The notes below the pieces were generated by a model. That model was not told the origin of the DNA. It saw nothing but the letters and a program-made list of their open reading frames with translations, and ran no database searches. This document shows positions 1 to 8,523 of a stretch of DNA of 64,000 nucleotides, in pieces. The translations under genes were made by a program, and so were the position numbers. The DNA lies in contig NZ_CP031188.1 in NCBI RefSeq assembly GCF_003344925.1, positions 2,857,001 through 2,921,000 on the forward strand. Reading direction: 5' to 3'. The DNA is from Flavobacterium arcticum (GTDB lineage: Bacteria; Bacteroidota; Bacteroidia; Flavobacteriales; Flavobacteriaceae). Position 1 is the first letter of the stretch, and each line of letters opens with the position of its first letter.

Positions 1-1235
1 TACTGCCTTACAATCTTTATTGTTTTAAAAGAATTATTATAATCTATCTTTAAAAAATAAGCTCCTTTAGATAAATCTGAAACAGAAATAGTATTGTTTA
101 AAACATTATCAAAATGTTTAATTTCTTGTCCTAATACGGTATAAATAGAAACGTTAAACGTTTTATTTTCTAATCCTTTAATATAAATATTACCCGTAGT
201 AGGGTTTGGGTATAGCATTACTGCATTTATGCTTTCATTCTGTAAGCTTAAAAAATTTATATTAATCATTTTTGTAAACTCATGAACTCTTCCGCATTTA
301 TTGATCGTTAAAACAACTTCAAAATCACCATTTTCATTATAAGTATGAACTGGATTATCATTTATCGAATTATTTTCGTCTCCAAAATCCCAAGTGATAT
401 CGTCTGAGGTATGAGGGTAAGTAAATGTTACTTCGTTATCATTTACAGTATAATTAAAGTTTGCTACATAATCCCAATCATCTATAGCATCAAAAACTAT
501 TGTTTTAGCTGCCAACCTTATAGTATTTGCAACATCATCAGACAAATCTGAATTCCATGTAATCAATGCTGGATCTTTTTTATAAATTATAGTATAAAAC
601 GCACAAGCGGCAGCATAAGTACCTGCTAATGAAGGATGAGACCCATCTCCCGAATATAAATTAATTTCAGGACTATTAGTGCGTAAATAACGCCATACAG
701 CACCCGCTGGGGCTACTTCTGCATTGTTTTGTTCTGCCATATAAATATAAGAAGCCCTAAGTGCATCATCCATACCTTCATAGGTACAAACCCATGGAGC
801 AAACTCACAATTATTTGCATCTCCATTTTCTCTCCCCCAAGTCATATAGAACAAAGGTTGTGAGCATGCATTATTAGCTCTAATAGCATTACTTAGCTGC
901 TCTGCATAAGGGTAAAGCTCTACTTCCATTTGCGCCTGTCCCCAAGAAGGTTCTTGGCTTTGCGCTTGTAACGCTACAAAATCCCATTCATCTGCATTTA
1001 TTTTATTTAAAGTTGTTGTATTAGCAGCATGGTTTATAAGCCGTTGTCCCCCTGGAGTGTTCGAATCATAAATAAGAACATCTCCTGTATTAATCGCCAT
1101 ATTGCTTACCATTAAAGGCAAATTATTAACAGCTGTATAGCTATTACCTATAAATAAAACTTTTTTTGATAATTGACCAAATGATGTAACACTAACCCCT
1201 AAAATTAGGGTTAGCGAAAGTAATTTCTTTTTCAT
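1..1235 (-). CDS. Secreted SGNH-type hydrolase with PKD domain and T9SS tail (last stop base cut by window edge)
   Basis: The frame opens with ATG at 1235-1233 and runs 411 codons to the window edge, where the last two bases read TA, almost certainly the start of a stop codon. Residues 1-20 form a Sec signal peptide ending in FGQ. An SGNH/GDSL-like hydrolase domain follows: GNSY around residues 30-33 would supply the nucleophile Ser32, and DGSHPS around residues 197-202 supplies the Asp/His pair (Asp197, His200). A PKD-type domain with WDFGD lies near residues 265-335. A type A T9SS sorting domain follows (YPNPTTGN, then a C-terminal KTIKIVRQ). The protein is probably an exported esterase or deacetylase acting on polysaccharide, either anchored or released by T9SS. 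The substrate cannot be told from sequence. It is separated from the next gene by about 100 A+T-rich bases and is likely monocistronic. Confidence 0.82.
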   Translation of the reverse strand, partial: MKKKLLSLTLILGVSVTSFGQLSKKVLFIGNSYTAVNNLPLMVSNMAINTGDVLIYDSNTPGGQRLINHAANTTTLNKINADEWDFVALQAQSQEPSWGQAQMEVELYPYAEQLSNAIRANNACSQPLFYMTWGRENGDANNCEFAPWVCTYEGMDDALRASYIYMAEQNNAEVAPAGAVWRYLRTNSPEINLYSGDGSHPSLAGTYAAACAFYTIIYKKDPALITWNSDLSDDVANTIRLAAKTIVFDAIDDWDYVANFNYTVNDNEVTFTYPHTSDDITWDFGDENNSINDNPVHTYNENGDFEVVLTINKCGRVHEFTKMININFLSLQNESINAVMLYPNPTTGNIYIKGLENKTFNVSIYTVLGQEIKHFDNVLNNTISVSDLSKGAYFLKIDYNNSFKTIKIVRQ

Positions 1236-1342
1236 TTTTTGGTCTAAAAATAGATAAAAAATAAACATATCTCAAAAAAAACACATTTATTTTAAACTAT
1301 ATATAAAATTAAAAATTATAAAAGATCTTATATCTTTAACTA

Positions 1343-1780
1343 TTATCCTTTAAAGTACCATTCAAATTCATCTTGATTACTAATTACTGCACCAAGCTCT
1401 ACTCTTACAACTTCGCCAAACTCTACCACAAAAATAATCCAGTTATCCTCATTAAAATAATTATCTAACGAGTCGAAAACTTCATTTTCAAAGCCCTTAA
1501 TCTTATTCTCTTTAAGTTTCGGTTGTATTGTTTCCCATTCTTGACCAATACATGGCATAGAAAAAATTTCTAATTCAGGGTGCGAAGCTATAATATACCC
1601 CAATCTAAAAAGTTCATCTTCATAAAACGTAAGGCGTAGTTTTTTATCGTTATATAAATAGATAATGTTCTTGTCATCATCTTTATACTTTTTGTCTGGT
1701 TTTCCGTATAATGCTTCAACATTTTTTGGTAACATTCCAAACTCCAGTTCAGCTATTCCTCTTTTTAAATTTATTTTCAT
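1343..1780 (-). CDS. Hypothetical cytosolic protein, 145 aa
   Basis: I do not recognise this family. The protein has no signal peptide or membrane segment and is acidic, with many aromatic residues. Its first 30 residues (FGMLPKNVEALYGKPD) resemble the start of small proteins in which a G-M-x-x-x-x-V-x-x-x-x-G-x-P helix opens a repeat, as in OmlA/SmpA-like or immunity-type domains. The match is too short to name. The start codon lies only 5 nt after the stop of the DUF2071 gene upstream, so the two are probably co-transcribed. No downstream terminator hairpin is obvious. Confidence 0.6.
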   Translation of the reverse strand: MKINLKRGIAELEFGMLPKNVEALYGKPDKKYKDDDKNIIYLYNDKKLRLTFYEDELFRLGYIIASHPELEIFSMPCIGQEWETIQPKLKENKIKGFENEVFDSLDNYFNEDNWIIFVVEFGEVVRVELGAVISNQDEFEWYFKG

Positions 1781-1785
1781 AATTA

Positions 1786-2523
1786 TTAGTTTTTTATTTT
1801 AGATCCTTGCTTTACTATTATTTCAGACCCTTCGGCTAAATATACTGAGATAGGTTTTGCTTCTTGTAAAAAAGAAAAATCATTACCATATACTTTAGCA
1901 AAGTTAACATTTACTTCGTAGTCTTTTACAGGATATATTTGCCAACGCGGATGAGCTACTTCATACTCTGATGTTACCTCATCATTCACTTTGGTATAGC
2001 CCCAAAAATGCTCCGTAATAAACTCTTCTTCACTATCAGGGGTTATATCTATAGGAGTTTTATCCGTTATAGTTTTAATTATATTCAGTTGTTCTTTCAT
2101 CCATTTATATTCTACAACTAAGTCATCTCCCTCTTCTTGCCATGTATGCCAAGTAGGTAAAGTTTCATAATTTTCTTTGTATAATAAATTGGCAACCATA
2201 GTAAGCGCAGGACGGGGCACTATTTCCTTAATAAACACTACTCCCCTTTTATAATTCTCTTTATCGCCATGGCGTACATAAAAGCGTAAATTAATTTCCT
2301 CAAAATTAACGTGAAGAGGAATACGTATACCCATCATTTTAGTGTCTATAAACATAAACCCAACAAGACTGACATAGCAAGTGCCGTTCCAAGTATCCAG
2401 TTCGGTATGTTTAGGCAAATAAGGTTTCAACACTTCAGGGTCAACTGCATAATTAACCATTATCAGTTTGCGCCATTCGGCACTTAGAAAAGTACGTTTT
2501 TTAGTCGCTATATTTTGTTGCAT
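1786..2523 (-). CDS. DUF2071 / YqjF family protein
   Basis: A 245-residue soluble protein that matches the YqjF-like DUF2071 family. It has the characteristic opening (SAEWRKLIMVNYAVDP, then LKPYLPKHTELD), followed by a central VSLVGFMF strand and R-x-Y-V-R-H, which together build an acetoacetate-decarboxylase-like beta fold. The biochemical role of the family is not established. The gene stands between the purM terminator (2538-2563) and a 145-residue hypothetical gene 5 nt downstream, so it probably leads a two-gene transcript. No signal peptide is present, so it should act in the cytosol. I am confident of the family but not of a function. Confidence 0.8.
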   Translation of the reverse strand: MQQNIATKKRTFLSAEWRKLIMVNYAVDPEVLKPYLPKHTELDTWNGTCYVSLVGFMFIDTKMMGIRIPLHVNFEEINLRFYVRHGDKENYKRGVVFIKEIVPRPALTMVANLLYKENYETLPTWHTWQEEGDDLVVEYKWMKEQLNIIKTITDKTPIDITPDSEEEFITEHFWGYTKVNDEVTSEYEVAHPRWQIYPVKDYEVNVNFAKVYGNDFSFLQEAKPISVYLAEGSEIIVKQGSKIKN

Positions 2524-2537
2524 AATGTAATAGTATA

Positions 2538-2563
2538 AAAAAATCCGCTATAAAAGCGGATTT
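2538..2563 (-). terminator. Terminator after purM
   Basis: Read on the minus strand, AAATCCGCT and AGCGGATTT pair around a 5-nt loop and are followed by more T residues. This is a typical intrinsic terminator just past the purM stop codon. It separates purM from the DUF2071 gene. Confidence 0.8.
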
Positions 2564-2568
2564 GAATT

Positions 2569-3747
2569 TTAATAAGTGAAAGTGCCATAGTCACTTTTTA
2601 TAGTAAGCTGTTTTGATTCAGAAGCTTCTAACCTCCCCACAATCTTAGCATCTACATTAAAAGATTTCGAAATGGCTATAATATCCTGTGCAATGTTTTC
2701 GGGTACATATAACTCCATACGGTGACCGCAGTTAAATACCTGATACATTTCTTTCCAGTCGGTATTACTTTGTTCTTGTATTAGTTTAAACAATGGCGGA
2801 ACAGGGAAAAGGTTGTCTTTTATTACGTGTACATTATCTACAAAGTGAAGTACTTTCGTCTGTGCTCCTCCACTGCAATGTACCATACCATGTATATTGT
2901 TTGGTGTATATTTTTCTAGTATTTTTTTAATAATAGGTGCATAGGTACGTGTTGGCGAAAGCACCAGTTTACCTGCATCTATAGGGCTATCTGCTACTTC
3001 ATCAGTTAGTTTTACATTACCCGAATATACCAACTCATCAGGTACAGCAGCATCAAAACTTTCAGGATATTTCTCTGCAAGGTATTTACTAAATACATCA
3101 TGACGTGCCGAAGTTAATCCGTTACTACCCATTCCGCCATTATAACCTTTCTCATAAGTTGCCTGCCCAAATGATTCTAAACCTACAATTACATCGCCTG
3201 CCTTAATGTTAGCATTATCTACAACATCGCTACGCTTTATACGTGTCGTAACGGTAGAATCTACAATTATAGTACGTACCAAATCGCCTACATCGGCAGT
3301 CTCGCCACCTGTAGCATGTATAGTAACACCAAAGTTTTTCAATTCTTCTATAAGTTCTTCCGTACCATTGATAATTGCTGATATTACCTCGCCTGGAACA
3401 AGATTTTTATTTCTACCAATAGTAGAAGATAGCATAATATTATCGGTAGCACCTACACAAAGTAGGTCGTCTATATTCATTATCAATGCATCTTGTGCTA
3501 TGCCTTTCCATACCGATATATCGCCTGTTTCTTTCCAGTACATATACGCCAATGACGATTTTGTCCCTGCGCCATCGGCGTGCATAATAAGGCAATAATC
3601 CTCATCGTTGGTTAAATAATCTGGAACAATTTTACAAAAGGCTTTAGGGAATAATCCTTTATCAATATTCTTAATGGCATTGTGCACATCTTCCTTAGAG
3701 GCAGAAACTCCTCTTTGGCTGTAGCGTTTACTTGTATCAGAACTCAT
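2569..3747 (-). CDS. purM: Phosphoribosylformylglycinamidine cyclo-ligase (AIR synthase), PurM family
   Basis: PurM closes the imidazole ring of FGAM with ATP to form aminoimidazole ribotide, the fifth step of de novo purine synthesis. The 392-residue protein has the AIR synthase layout. The N-terminal half carries RYSQRGVSASKEDV, HADGAGTKS (substrate and phosphate binding) and the DALIMNIDDLLCVGA block. ATGGETADVGD sits near residues 145-155. A C-terminal AIRS_C half follows with GMVHCSGGAQTK and NCGHRMELY. The length and the long insert after GLESFGQAT are typical of the Bacteroidota form. A good promoter (TATCTTTG at 3773-3780 with TTG 20 nt further upstream) gives a leader of about 20 nt, supporting this ATG. 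A terminator follows directly. Confidence 0.93.
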   Translation of the reverse strand: MSSDTSKRYSQRGVSASKEDVHNAIKNIDKGLFPKAFCKIVPDYLTNDEDYCLIMHADGAGTKSSLAYMYWKETGDISVWKGIAQDALIMNIDDLLCVGATDNIMLSSTIGRNKNLVPGEVISAIINGTEELIEELKNFGVTIHATGGETADVGDLVRTIIVDSTVTTRIKRSDVVDNANIKAGDVIVGLESFGQATYEKGYNGGMGSNGLTSARHDVFSKYLAEKYPESFDAAVPDELVYSGNVKLTDEVADSPIDAGKLVLSPTRTYAPIIKKILEKYTPNNIHGMVHCSGGAQTKVLHFVDNVHVIKDNLFPVPPLFKLIQEQSNTDWKEMYQVFNCGHRMELYVPENIAQDIIAISKSFNVDAKIVGRLEASESKQLTIKSDYGTFTY

Positions 3748-3772
3748 GTAGTGTAGTTTGTGTTGTAAAGCG

Positions 3773-3803
3773 CAAAGATAATGCTAATGCTTTAATGTAA
3801 CAA
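3773..3803 (-). promoter_or_regulatory. Bacteroidota promoter for purM
   Basis: On the minus strand a -7 box TATCTTTG (3780-3773) follows a TTG (3803-3801) with 20 nt between them, close to the TTTG-N19-TAnnTTTG consensus. Transcription should start near 3767, about 20 nt before the purM ATG. Confidence 0.7.
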
Positions 3804-3876
3804 TTTTATAATGTAGCAATTGTAATTCGATTTTTTGTAGTTTTACTTTAACAAAACTCTCACTAGATATTAACAA

Positions 3877-4710
3877 ATGAATTTAAAAAGAAAAATAGAA
3901 CTCTTAAAAAAAGTTCTGACTGGGGCTAATGAAATCACAAAAGAATCTTCCGAAGCTCCTGAGTTTAGGAGTTGGAAAAGTTTAACTGAAAGAACACTTA
4001 TAAAAATTTTTGGTAAAAATTCTCATGAAGTAAGAGAGTTTAATGATTTAGACTTCTTTTATGATGCAATGATTTATTATTCTGATGAAGACTACTCAAG
4101 AGATGACTTGATAGAATTCAGAAAAGATTTGCAAATAGCAAAGAATTTAATAAATAGCTATATTGAAGAATTTGAAGAGGAATTAATTGAAGATATAGGA
4201 GATGAACTTGAAGAATCAAATACTGAAATAATAGAAAAAAATTTTATAAGCCACTCTTCAATGGATAAATATATTGTTGAGGAATTAATAGAAATTATAG
4301 AAGTATTAGGTATTGATAGTGATAAAATATTTTGCTCTTCTTTTCCGGGATATGGCATTCCATTAGGTGAAAATTTCTTGGATAAAATCAAACAAGAACT
4401 TTCTGAAAATTCTTTAATTTTATTTGTTCTTTCTAAAAAATTTTATAATAGTCCTGTAAGTTTATGTGAAATGGGAGCTACATGGGCTCTCTCAAAACAG
4501 CATATCCCTATTATTGTACCTCCTTTTAATTATAAAGAAATGAAAGGTGTAATTCCACTTACCCAAGGATTTATAATTAATTCAAGTGACGAATTAAATC
4601 TTTTTAAAGAAAAAATTGAAACTTTTTTTGATGTAAAAAATATAAGTTTTAATGTTTGGGAACGAAAAAGAGATAGGATCATAAATAGAATTAATAAAAA
4701 TATCACATAA
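3877..4710 (+). CDS. TIR-domain protein, candidate NADase / defence effector
   Basis: The C-terminal part (about residues 120-260 of 277) is a TIR-like domain. It starts with the beta-A strand and box-1 motif FISHSS near residue 123, continues through ENFLDKIKQEL and ILFVLSKKFYNS, and reaches a CEMG motif at residues 197-200. Glu198 sits where the catalytic glutamate of NAD-cleaving bacterial TIR domains lies. The N-terminal 105 residues are helical, with the pattern FRSWKSLTERTLIKIFG, and the adjoining linker to about residue 120 is very acidic. I cannot name that domain. No Thoeris ThsA, CBASS, Pycsar or STAND partner lies nearby. The gene is isolated between purM and an OmpA gene and is visibly A+T-richer than both, suggesting acquisition. 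A defence role is inferred from the family. Confidence 0.75.
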   Translation: MNLKRKIELLKKVLTGANEITKESSEAPEFRSWKSLTERTLIKIFGKNSHEVREFNDLDFFYDAMIYYSDEDYSRDDLIEFRKDLQIAKNLINSYIEEFEEELIEDIGDELEESNTEIIEKNFISHSSMDKYIVEELIEIIEVLGIDSDKIFCSSFPGYGIPLGENFLDKIKQELSENSLILFVLSKKFYNSPVSLCEMGATWALSKQHIPIIVPPFNYKEMKGVIPLTQGFIINSSDELNLFKEKIETFFDVKNISFNVWERKRDRIINRINKNIT

Positions 4711-4872
4711 AAGAATGTCTAAACTTGATTGGAAAAATACTGGTTTTTTTCTTAAATAGTTTACTTAACAACTGTGAATGTTCAATCTAATAAATTGCTT
4801 CATCACACATGCTAACAATTAAATTATTAGGCAATTGCTAAATTAAACTATTATTACATCGGTAAATTGGAT

Positions 4873-5763
4873 TTAAGGATTCTCTACAACCAATACCTCT
4901 ACCCTACGGTTAGCAGCGCGTTCTTCTTCTGTTTTTTCAGGTAATGGGTATATCGGGTCGGTAGTACCAAGCCCTTCAAACGAGGTGCGTTCTCTCTCTA
5001 TACCGTTTTGCCTAAGGAACATAGCTACCGCTTTAGCACGCTGGTATGATAGTTTGCGTGGGTCGCCCTTTATACAGCATATATGCCCTAATAGTTTTAT
5101 TTTCATATTGGGGTTGGCGCGCATAATTTCTAATAGCTCATAGAGTCGCGGGCGCGACTCGGCTACTATAGCAAAGGTATTAAGATGAAAATTCAGGTTT
5201 GTAATTTGTAATTTTTCTCCTGCTTGTGCTTCTCCTACTTTTTTCATAAACTCTACATCCAAAGGGATTTCCTGTCTTCCCCCTCGTGGGTCGGTTACAT
5301 AAATTCTATCAGGATAATTTATTACCCGTTTTTTCTTAACGGATTTTGACGTTTCTTTTATGCCTAATATCTCATTTTCTTTGTCAAGGTCTTTTTCTTG
5401 CAGGTAGTATATGGTTACTTTTCTATTCTCTGCTTTTACAGGCGACATTTTATGCAATTCGCCAAAACTACGAATCTTAAAATCTTCACGAGTAGGGACA
5501 TTACCTTTTATCATACCAAATACATAGTTTACTCTGCGTTGCGCCAGTGTATCGTTTAGCCCTGTAGTACCATCTTCATCGGTGTAACCATTTATAGCCA
5601 GTATTTTAGAAGTTGCATTGGCTATCGCCCATTTGTCAAGGCGATCAGCTTCAGTTTTTGTAAGCTCATATTTATTGGTGTCAAAATAAACCGAAAACTG
5701 CTCTTGTGATGATACATTTAAGGCAAAAAATAAAAAAAGTATATATATAGAAATGTTTTTCAT
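4873..5763 (-). CDS. Protein with two OmpA-like domains, exported
   Basis: I start this gene at the ATG 5763-5761, which opens a clean signal peptide (MKNISIYILFLFFALNVSSQ). The frame is open further upstream, but that extension would run into the terminator of the glutamine synthetase gene. The mature protein (about 275 residues) appears to hold two OmpA-like peptidoglycan-binding folds. The N-terminal one has VYFDTNKYELT and INGYTDEDG followed by LAQRRVNYV. The C-terminal one has FHLNTFAIVAES, IKLLGHICC, then LSYQRAKAV and NRRVEVLV. The first copy keeps the D-x-x-G and Q-R-R-V pattern. The second has CC where a GxTD motif is usual. No barrel is present, so it is probably periplasmic and tethers the envelope to peptidoglycan. 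Confidence 0.8.
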   Translation of the reverse strand: MKNISIYILFLFFALNVSSQEQFSVYFDTNKYELTKTEADRLDKWAIANATSKILAINGYTDEDGTTGLNDTLAQRRVNYVFGMIKGNVPTREDFKIRSFGELHKMSPVKAENRKVTIYYLQEKDLDKENEILGIKETSKSVKKKRVINYPDRIYVTDPRGGRQEIPLDVEFMKKVGEAQAGEKLQITNLNFHLNTFAIVAESRPRLYELLEIMRANPNMKIKLLGHICCIKGDPRKLSYQRAKAVAMFLRQNGIERERTSFEGLGTTDPIYPLPEKTEEERAANRRVEVLVVENP

Positions 5764-5834
5764 TGTGTTTTTATTATAGTCGGGAACTAAATTAAGGAAA
5801 TTTAATTTAACGTAACGTTTGCTTGTAGTATGCA

Positions 5835-5862
5835 AGAAGCCCGCCATAAATGGCGGGCTTCT
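5835..5862 (-). terminator. Terminator hairpin after glutamine synthetase
   Basis: A perfect 12-bp stem (AGAAGCCCGCCA with TGGCGGGCTTCT) closes a 4-nt loop 23 nt past the glutamine synthetase stop codon. The stem is G+C-rich against an A+T-rich background. The T tract is weak, but position and symmetry support a transcription end. Confidence 0.7.
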
Positions 5863-5884
5863 GTATATCTAAATTATTTATGTA

Positions 5885-8074
5885 TTACTTCGTGAAAAGT
5901 AATTCTCTGTATTTAGTAAGTGTCCAAATTTCATCATCAACCAAAAGTTCTAGTTTATCACAGTGGTTTCTGATAGTATCAAAATAAGGTTTTACCTTAT
6001 CACAATAAGCTACTGCCATTTCATCTGCTGTTTCAAGTTCATTGGCTTTTTTGCGCTCCTCTGTCATAGCCTCAACTTTAATATTGATACCTGCAATGTG
6101 CTCTGAAATTTCTTTTATAAGTGCTATTTGCTGTCTTCCTACTGTTTCATGGTCTTTTCCAAATATTTCTTTGAGTCCTTTTACGTTCTCAATAAGAATA
6201 TTTTGATAACGAATAGCTGTTGGTACTACGTGATTGCGAGCAATGTCGCCTAACACTCTACCTTCTATTTGTATTTTTTTAGCATATTCTTCAAGTTCTA
6301 TTTCATAACGAGCTTCCATTTCTATATGGTTCATTATGTTTAGCTCTTCAAATAAGTCTAAAGTCTTTTTAGAAACCTTTGCTTTAAGTGCCGTTGGTGT
6401 CGTTTTGTGGTTACTAAGTCCGCGTTTTGCAGCTTCTACTTCCCACTCTTCGCTATAACCGTCACCTTCAAAAAGAATAGCTTTTGTTTCTTTAATGTAC
6501 TCTCTTAAAACATTAAATATAGCATCATCTTTTTTCATGCCTTTATCGGCAATTAGCGCATCAACTTCTTTCTTAAAGTCTTTTAGCTGTTTTGCAACAA
6601 TAGCATTAACAATAGTCATTGCATTGGCACAGTTAGCTGTTGAGCCCACTGCTCTAAATTCAAATTTATTTCCTGTAAAGGCAAATGGCGAAGTTCTGTT
6701 TCTATCAGTATTATCTAACAATACATCTGGAATTTTACCTACTACATTTAATTTTAAATCTGTTTTTTCTTGTGGCGAAAGTTTGCCCGAAGATACATTT
6801 TCAAGTCCTTCTAGCACTCTTGTAAGTTGCTCACCTATAAATACAGATATAATAGCTGGTGGGGCTTCGTTAGCTCCTAGTCTATGGTCGTTTGATGCTG
6901 TTGCAATACCAGCACGCATCAACTCCTCATTAGTATGAACCGCTTTTATTGTATTTATAAAAAAGGTAAGAAACTGTAGGTTACTCATTGGTGTTTTACC
7001 AGGTCCTAACAGGTTAATTCCTGTATCTGTAGCTAAAGACCAGTTGTTGTGTTTACCAGAACCGTTTACACCTTTAAATGGTTTTTCATGTAGTAATACT
7101 TTGAAATAATGACGTTCAGCAACTTTTTGCATCACATCCATAATAAGTGAATTATGGTCAACTGCAAGGTTAGCTTCTTCAAATATTGGTGCAAGCTCAA
7201 ACTGGTTTGGAGCAACTTCGTTATGACGAGTTTTAACAGGTATACCTAATAGCATACACTCATTTTCTAAATCTCTCATATAATTAAGCGCCCTAGTAGG
7301 TATAGATCCAAAGTAATGGTCGTCTAATTGTTGTCCTTTTGCCGATGTATGCCCTAAAAGCGTACGCCCTGTAAGAGTAATATCGGGTCTTGAATTAGCC
7401 AAAGCAACATCTATAAGAAAGTACTCTTGCTCCCACCCTAAGGTAGCTGTTACCTTTTTAACATTTTTATCAAAATAACGGCATACGTCTGTAGCAGCTT
7501 CATCTATAGAGGCTAATGCTCTAAGTAATGGTGTTTTATAATCTAATGCTTCCCCTGTATATGATACAAATACCGTAGGGATACATAATGTTGTACCAAA
7601 TATAAATGCTGGTGATGTAGGATCCCATGCTGTATAACCACGTGCTTCAAACGTATTTCTAATACCTCCATTAGGAAAACTAGAAGCATCTGGCTCTTGC
7701 TGTACTAGTTGGCTTCCGCCAAATTTCTCTACAGGTTCACTACCATCAGGCATTGTTTCAAAAAATGCATCATGTTTCTCTGCAGTAGTTCCTGTAAGTG
7801 GCTGAAACCAGTGTGTATAATGAGTAACACCTTTAGAAAGTGCCCACTCTTTCATACCCATAGAGATATAATCTGCCAGTTTACGGTCTATTTTTTTTCC
7901 ATGCTGTACTGCGTTTCTTACCGCCTTGTATGCTTCTGGCGTTAAAAATTGGCGCATCGATTTATCATTGAACACGTTACTCCCAAAAATAGTTGACTTT
8001 CTGTCAAGTTCTTCAACCTCAACCGGCTTTCTGCCAGCGATTTCTTTTAAAGCCTGAAAACGTAATGTAGACAT
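5885..8074 (-). CDS. glnN: Type III glutamine synthetase
   Basis: This enzyme makes glutamine from glutamate, ammonia and ATP in the cytosol. At 729 residues it has the length of the dodecameric GSIII class used by Bacteroidota, far longer than GSI (about 470). Visible landmarks are the GSIII N-terminal region (FGSNVFND), the ATP/substrate regions HYTHWFQPL and LGWEQEYFL, the block VKTRHNEVAPNQFELAP, the NGSGKHNNWS block and RLGANEAPPAI. The C-terminal helical extension with ALIKEISEHIAGI is also class-typical. The gene is monocistronic. Its 440-bp upstream region has a promoter box at 8117-8124 and a notable inverted-repeat array at 8151-8216, which suggests nitrogen-responsive control. Confidence 0.95.
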   Translation of the reverse strand: MSTLRFQALKEIAGRKPVEVEELDRKSTIFGSNVFNDKSMRQFLTPEAYKAVRNAVQHGKKIDRKLADYISMGMKEWALSKGVTHYTHWFQPLTGTTAEKHDAFFETMPDGSEPVEKFGGSQLVQQEPDASSFPNGGIRNTFEARGYTAWDPTSPAFIFGTTLCIPTVFVSYTGEALDYKTPLLRALASIDEAATDVCRYFDKNVKKVTATLGWEQEYFLIDVALANSRPDITLTGRTLLGHTSAKGQQLDDHYFGSIPTRALNYMRDLENECMLLGIPVKTRHNEVAPNQFELAPIFEEANLAVDHNSLIMDVMQKVAERHYFKVLLHEKPFKGVNGSGKHNNWSLATDTGINLLGPGKTPMSNLQFLTFFINTIKAVHTNEELMRAGIATASNDHRLGANEAPPAIISVFIGEQLTRVLEGLENVSSGKLSPQEKTDLKLNVVGKIPDVLLDNTDRNRTSPFAFTGNKFEFRAVGSTANCANAMTIVNAIVAKQLKDFKKEVDALIADKGMKKDDAIFNVLREYIKETKAILFEGDGYSEEWEVEAAKRGLSNHKTTPTALKAKVSKKTLDLFEELNIMNHIEMEARYEIELEEYAKKIQIEGRVLGDIARNHVVPTAIRYQNILIENVKGLKEIFGKDHETVGRQQIALIKEISEHIAGINIKVEAMTEERKKANELETADEMAVAYCDKVKPYFDTIRNHCDKLELLVDDEIWTLTKYRELLFTK

Positions 8075-8116
8075 GAAACTGTATATTTATTTGTTATTAG
8101 TTGTTTAAATACTTTG

Positions 8117-8124
8117 CAAATATA
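8117..8124 (-). promoter_or_regulatory. glnN -7 promoter box
   Basis: TATATTTG on the minus strand matches the Bacteroidota TAnnTTTG -7 element and predicts a start near 8111, giving a leader of about 37 nt. The -33 element is poor, as expected if an activator bound upstream helps recruit polymerase. Confidence 0.6.
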
Positions 8125-8150
8125 CAAAATATATATTCAAAATATAAAAT

Positions 8151-8216
8151 ACCCCTATTTTGATAGGGTGTTTTTTAAGATAAATACATTTAGAAAACAA
8201 AACACCCCTATCAAAA
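8151..8216. promoter_or_regulatory. Inverted-repeat array upstream of glnN
   Basis: Three related half-sites occur within 66 bp: CCCTAT (8153-8158) facing ATAGGG (8163-8168), and CACCCCTATCAAAA (8203-8216), which is the reverse of TTTTGATAGGGTG in the first unit except for one extra C. The first palindrome is centred about 48 bp before the predicted glnN start and the other about 98 bp before it, positions typical of activator sites. A nitrogen regulator is the natural candidate, but none is identified here. Confidence 0.5.
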
Positions 8217-8523
8217 ACAATATTTAAGACCTTAACATCACTTATTCTTGAAATAATAATTTTTATTCTTTCATGTTATATCTATATACTTTGCATCCCT
8301 TAAAAACATAACATACTAATTAACAGAAAAATACATATTTACGTTTTATATATCTATAAAATTAATAAATAACAGCATTACACATACTTTACCAAACGCC
8401 TTAAAACGTTAAATAAAATACAAAATAACCCAACAAAACGCATATTTGTTAAACATTACACAATAAAAACACTTCTTAAACACTTATTCATTAATTTAGC
8501 ATTATAACATAAAAACACTAATT

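Larger units (their letters stand above)
8083..8523. other. A+T-rich intergenic region with glnN control elements
   Basis: This 440-base non-coding stretch separates divergent glnN and a small YtxH-like gene. Its proximal third holds the glnN promoter box and an inverted-repeat array. The remainder (about 8225-8520) is simple A+T-rich sequence in which I see no conserved box, DnaA-box cluster or ORF. Confidence 0.6.

Noticed and set aside
3206..3598. Plus-strand reading frame inside purM
   Set aside because: It is an antisense shadow with no domain. purM on the other strand is conserved throughout.
3877..4710. A Thoeris defence operon
   Set aside because: Only the TIR gene is present. No ThsA (SIR2-like) gene lies on either side, so an operon claim is not supported.
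5764..5847. N-terminal extension of the OmpA protein
   Set aside because: It begins in the loop of the glutamine synthetase terminator and precedes an intact signal peptide.
8225..8520. Replication origin in the A+T-rich gap by glnN
   Set aside because: No cluster of DnaA boxes (TTATCCACA type) and no dnaA, gidA or dnaN gene nearby.
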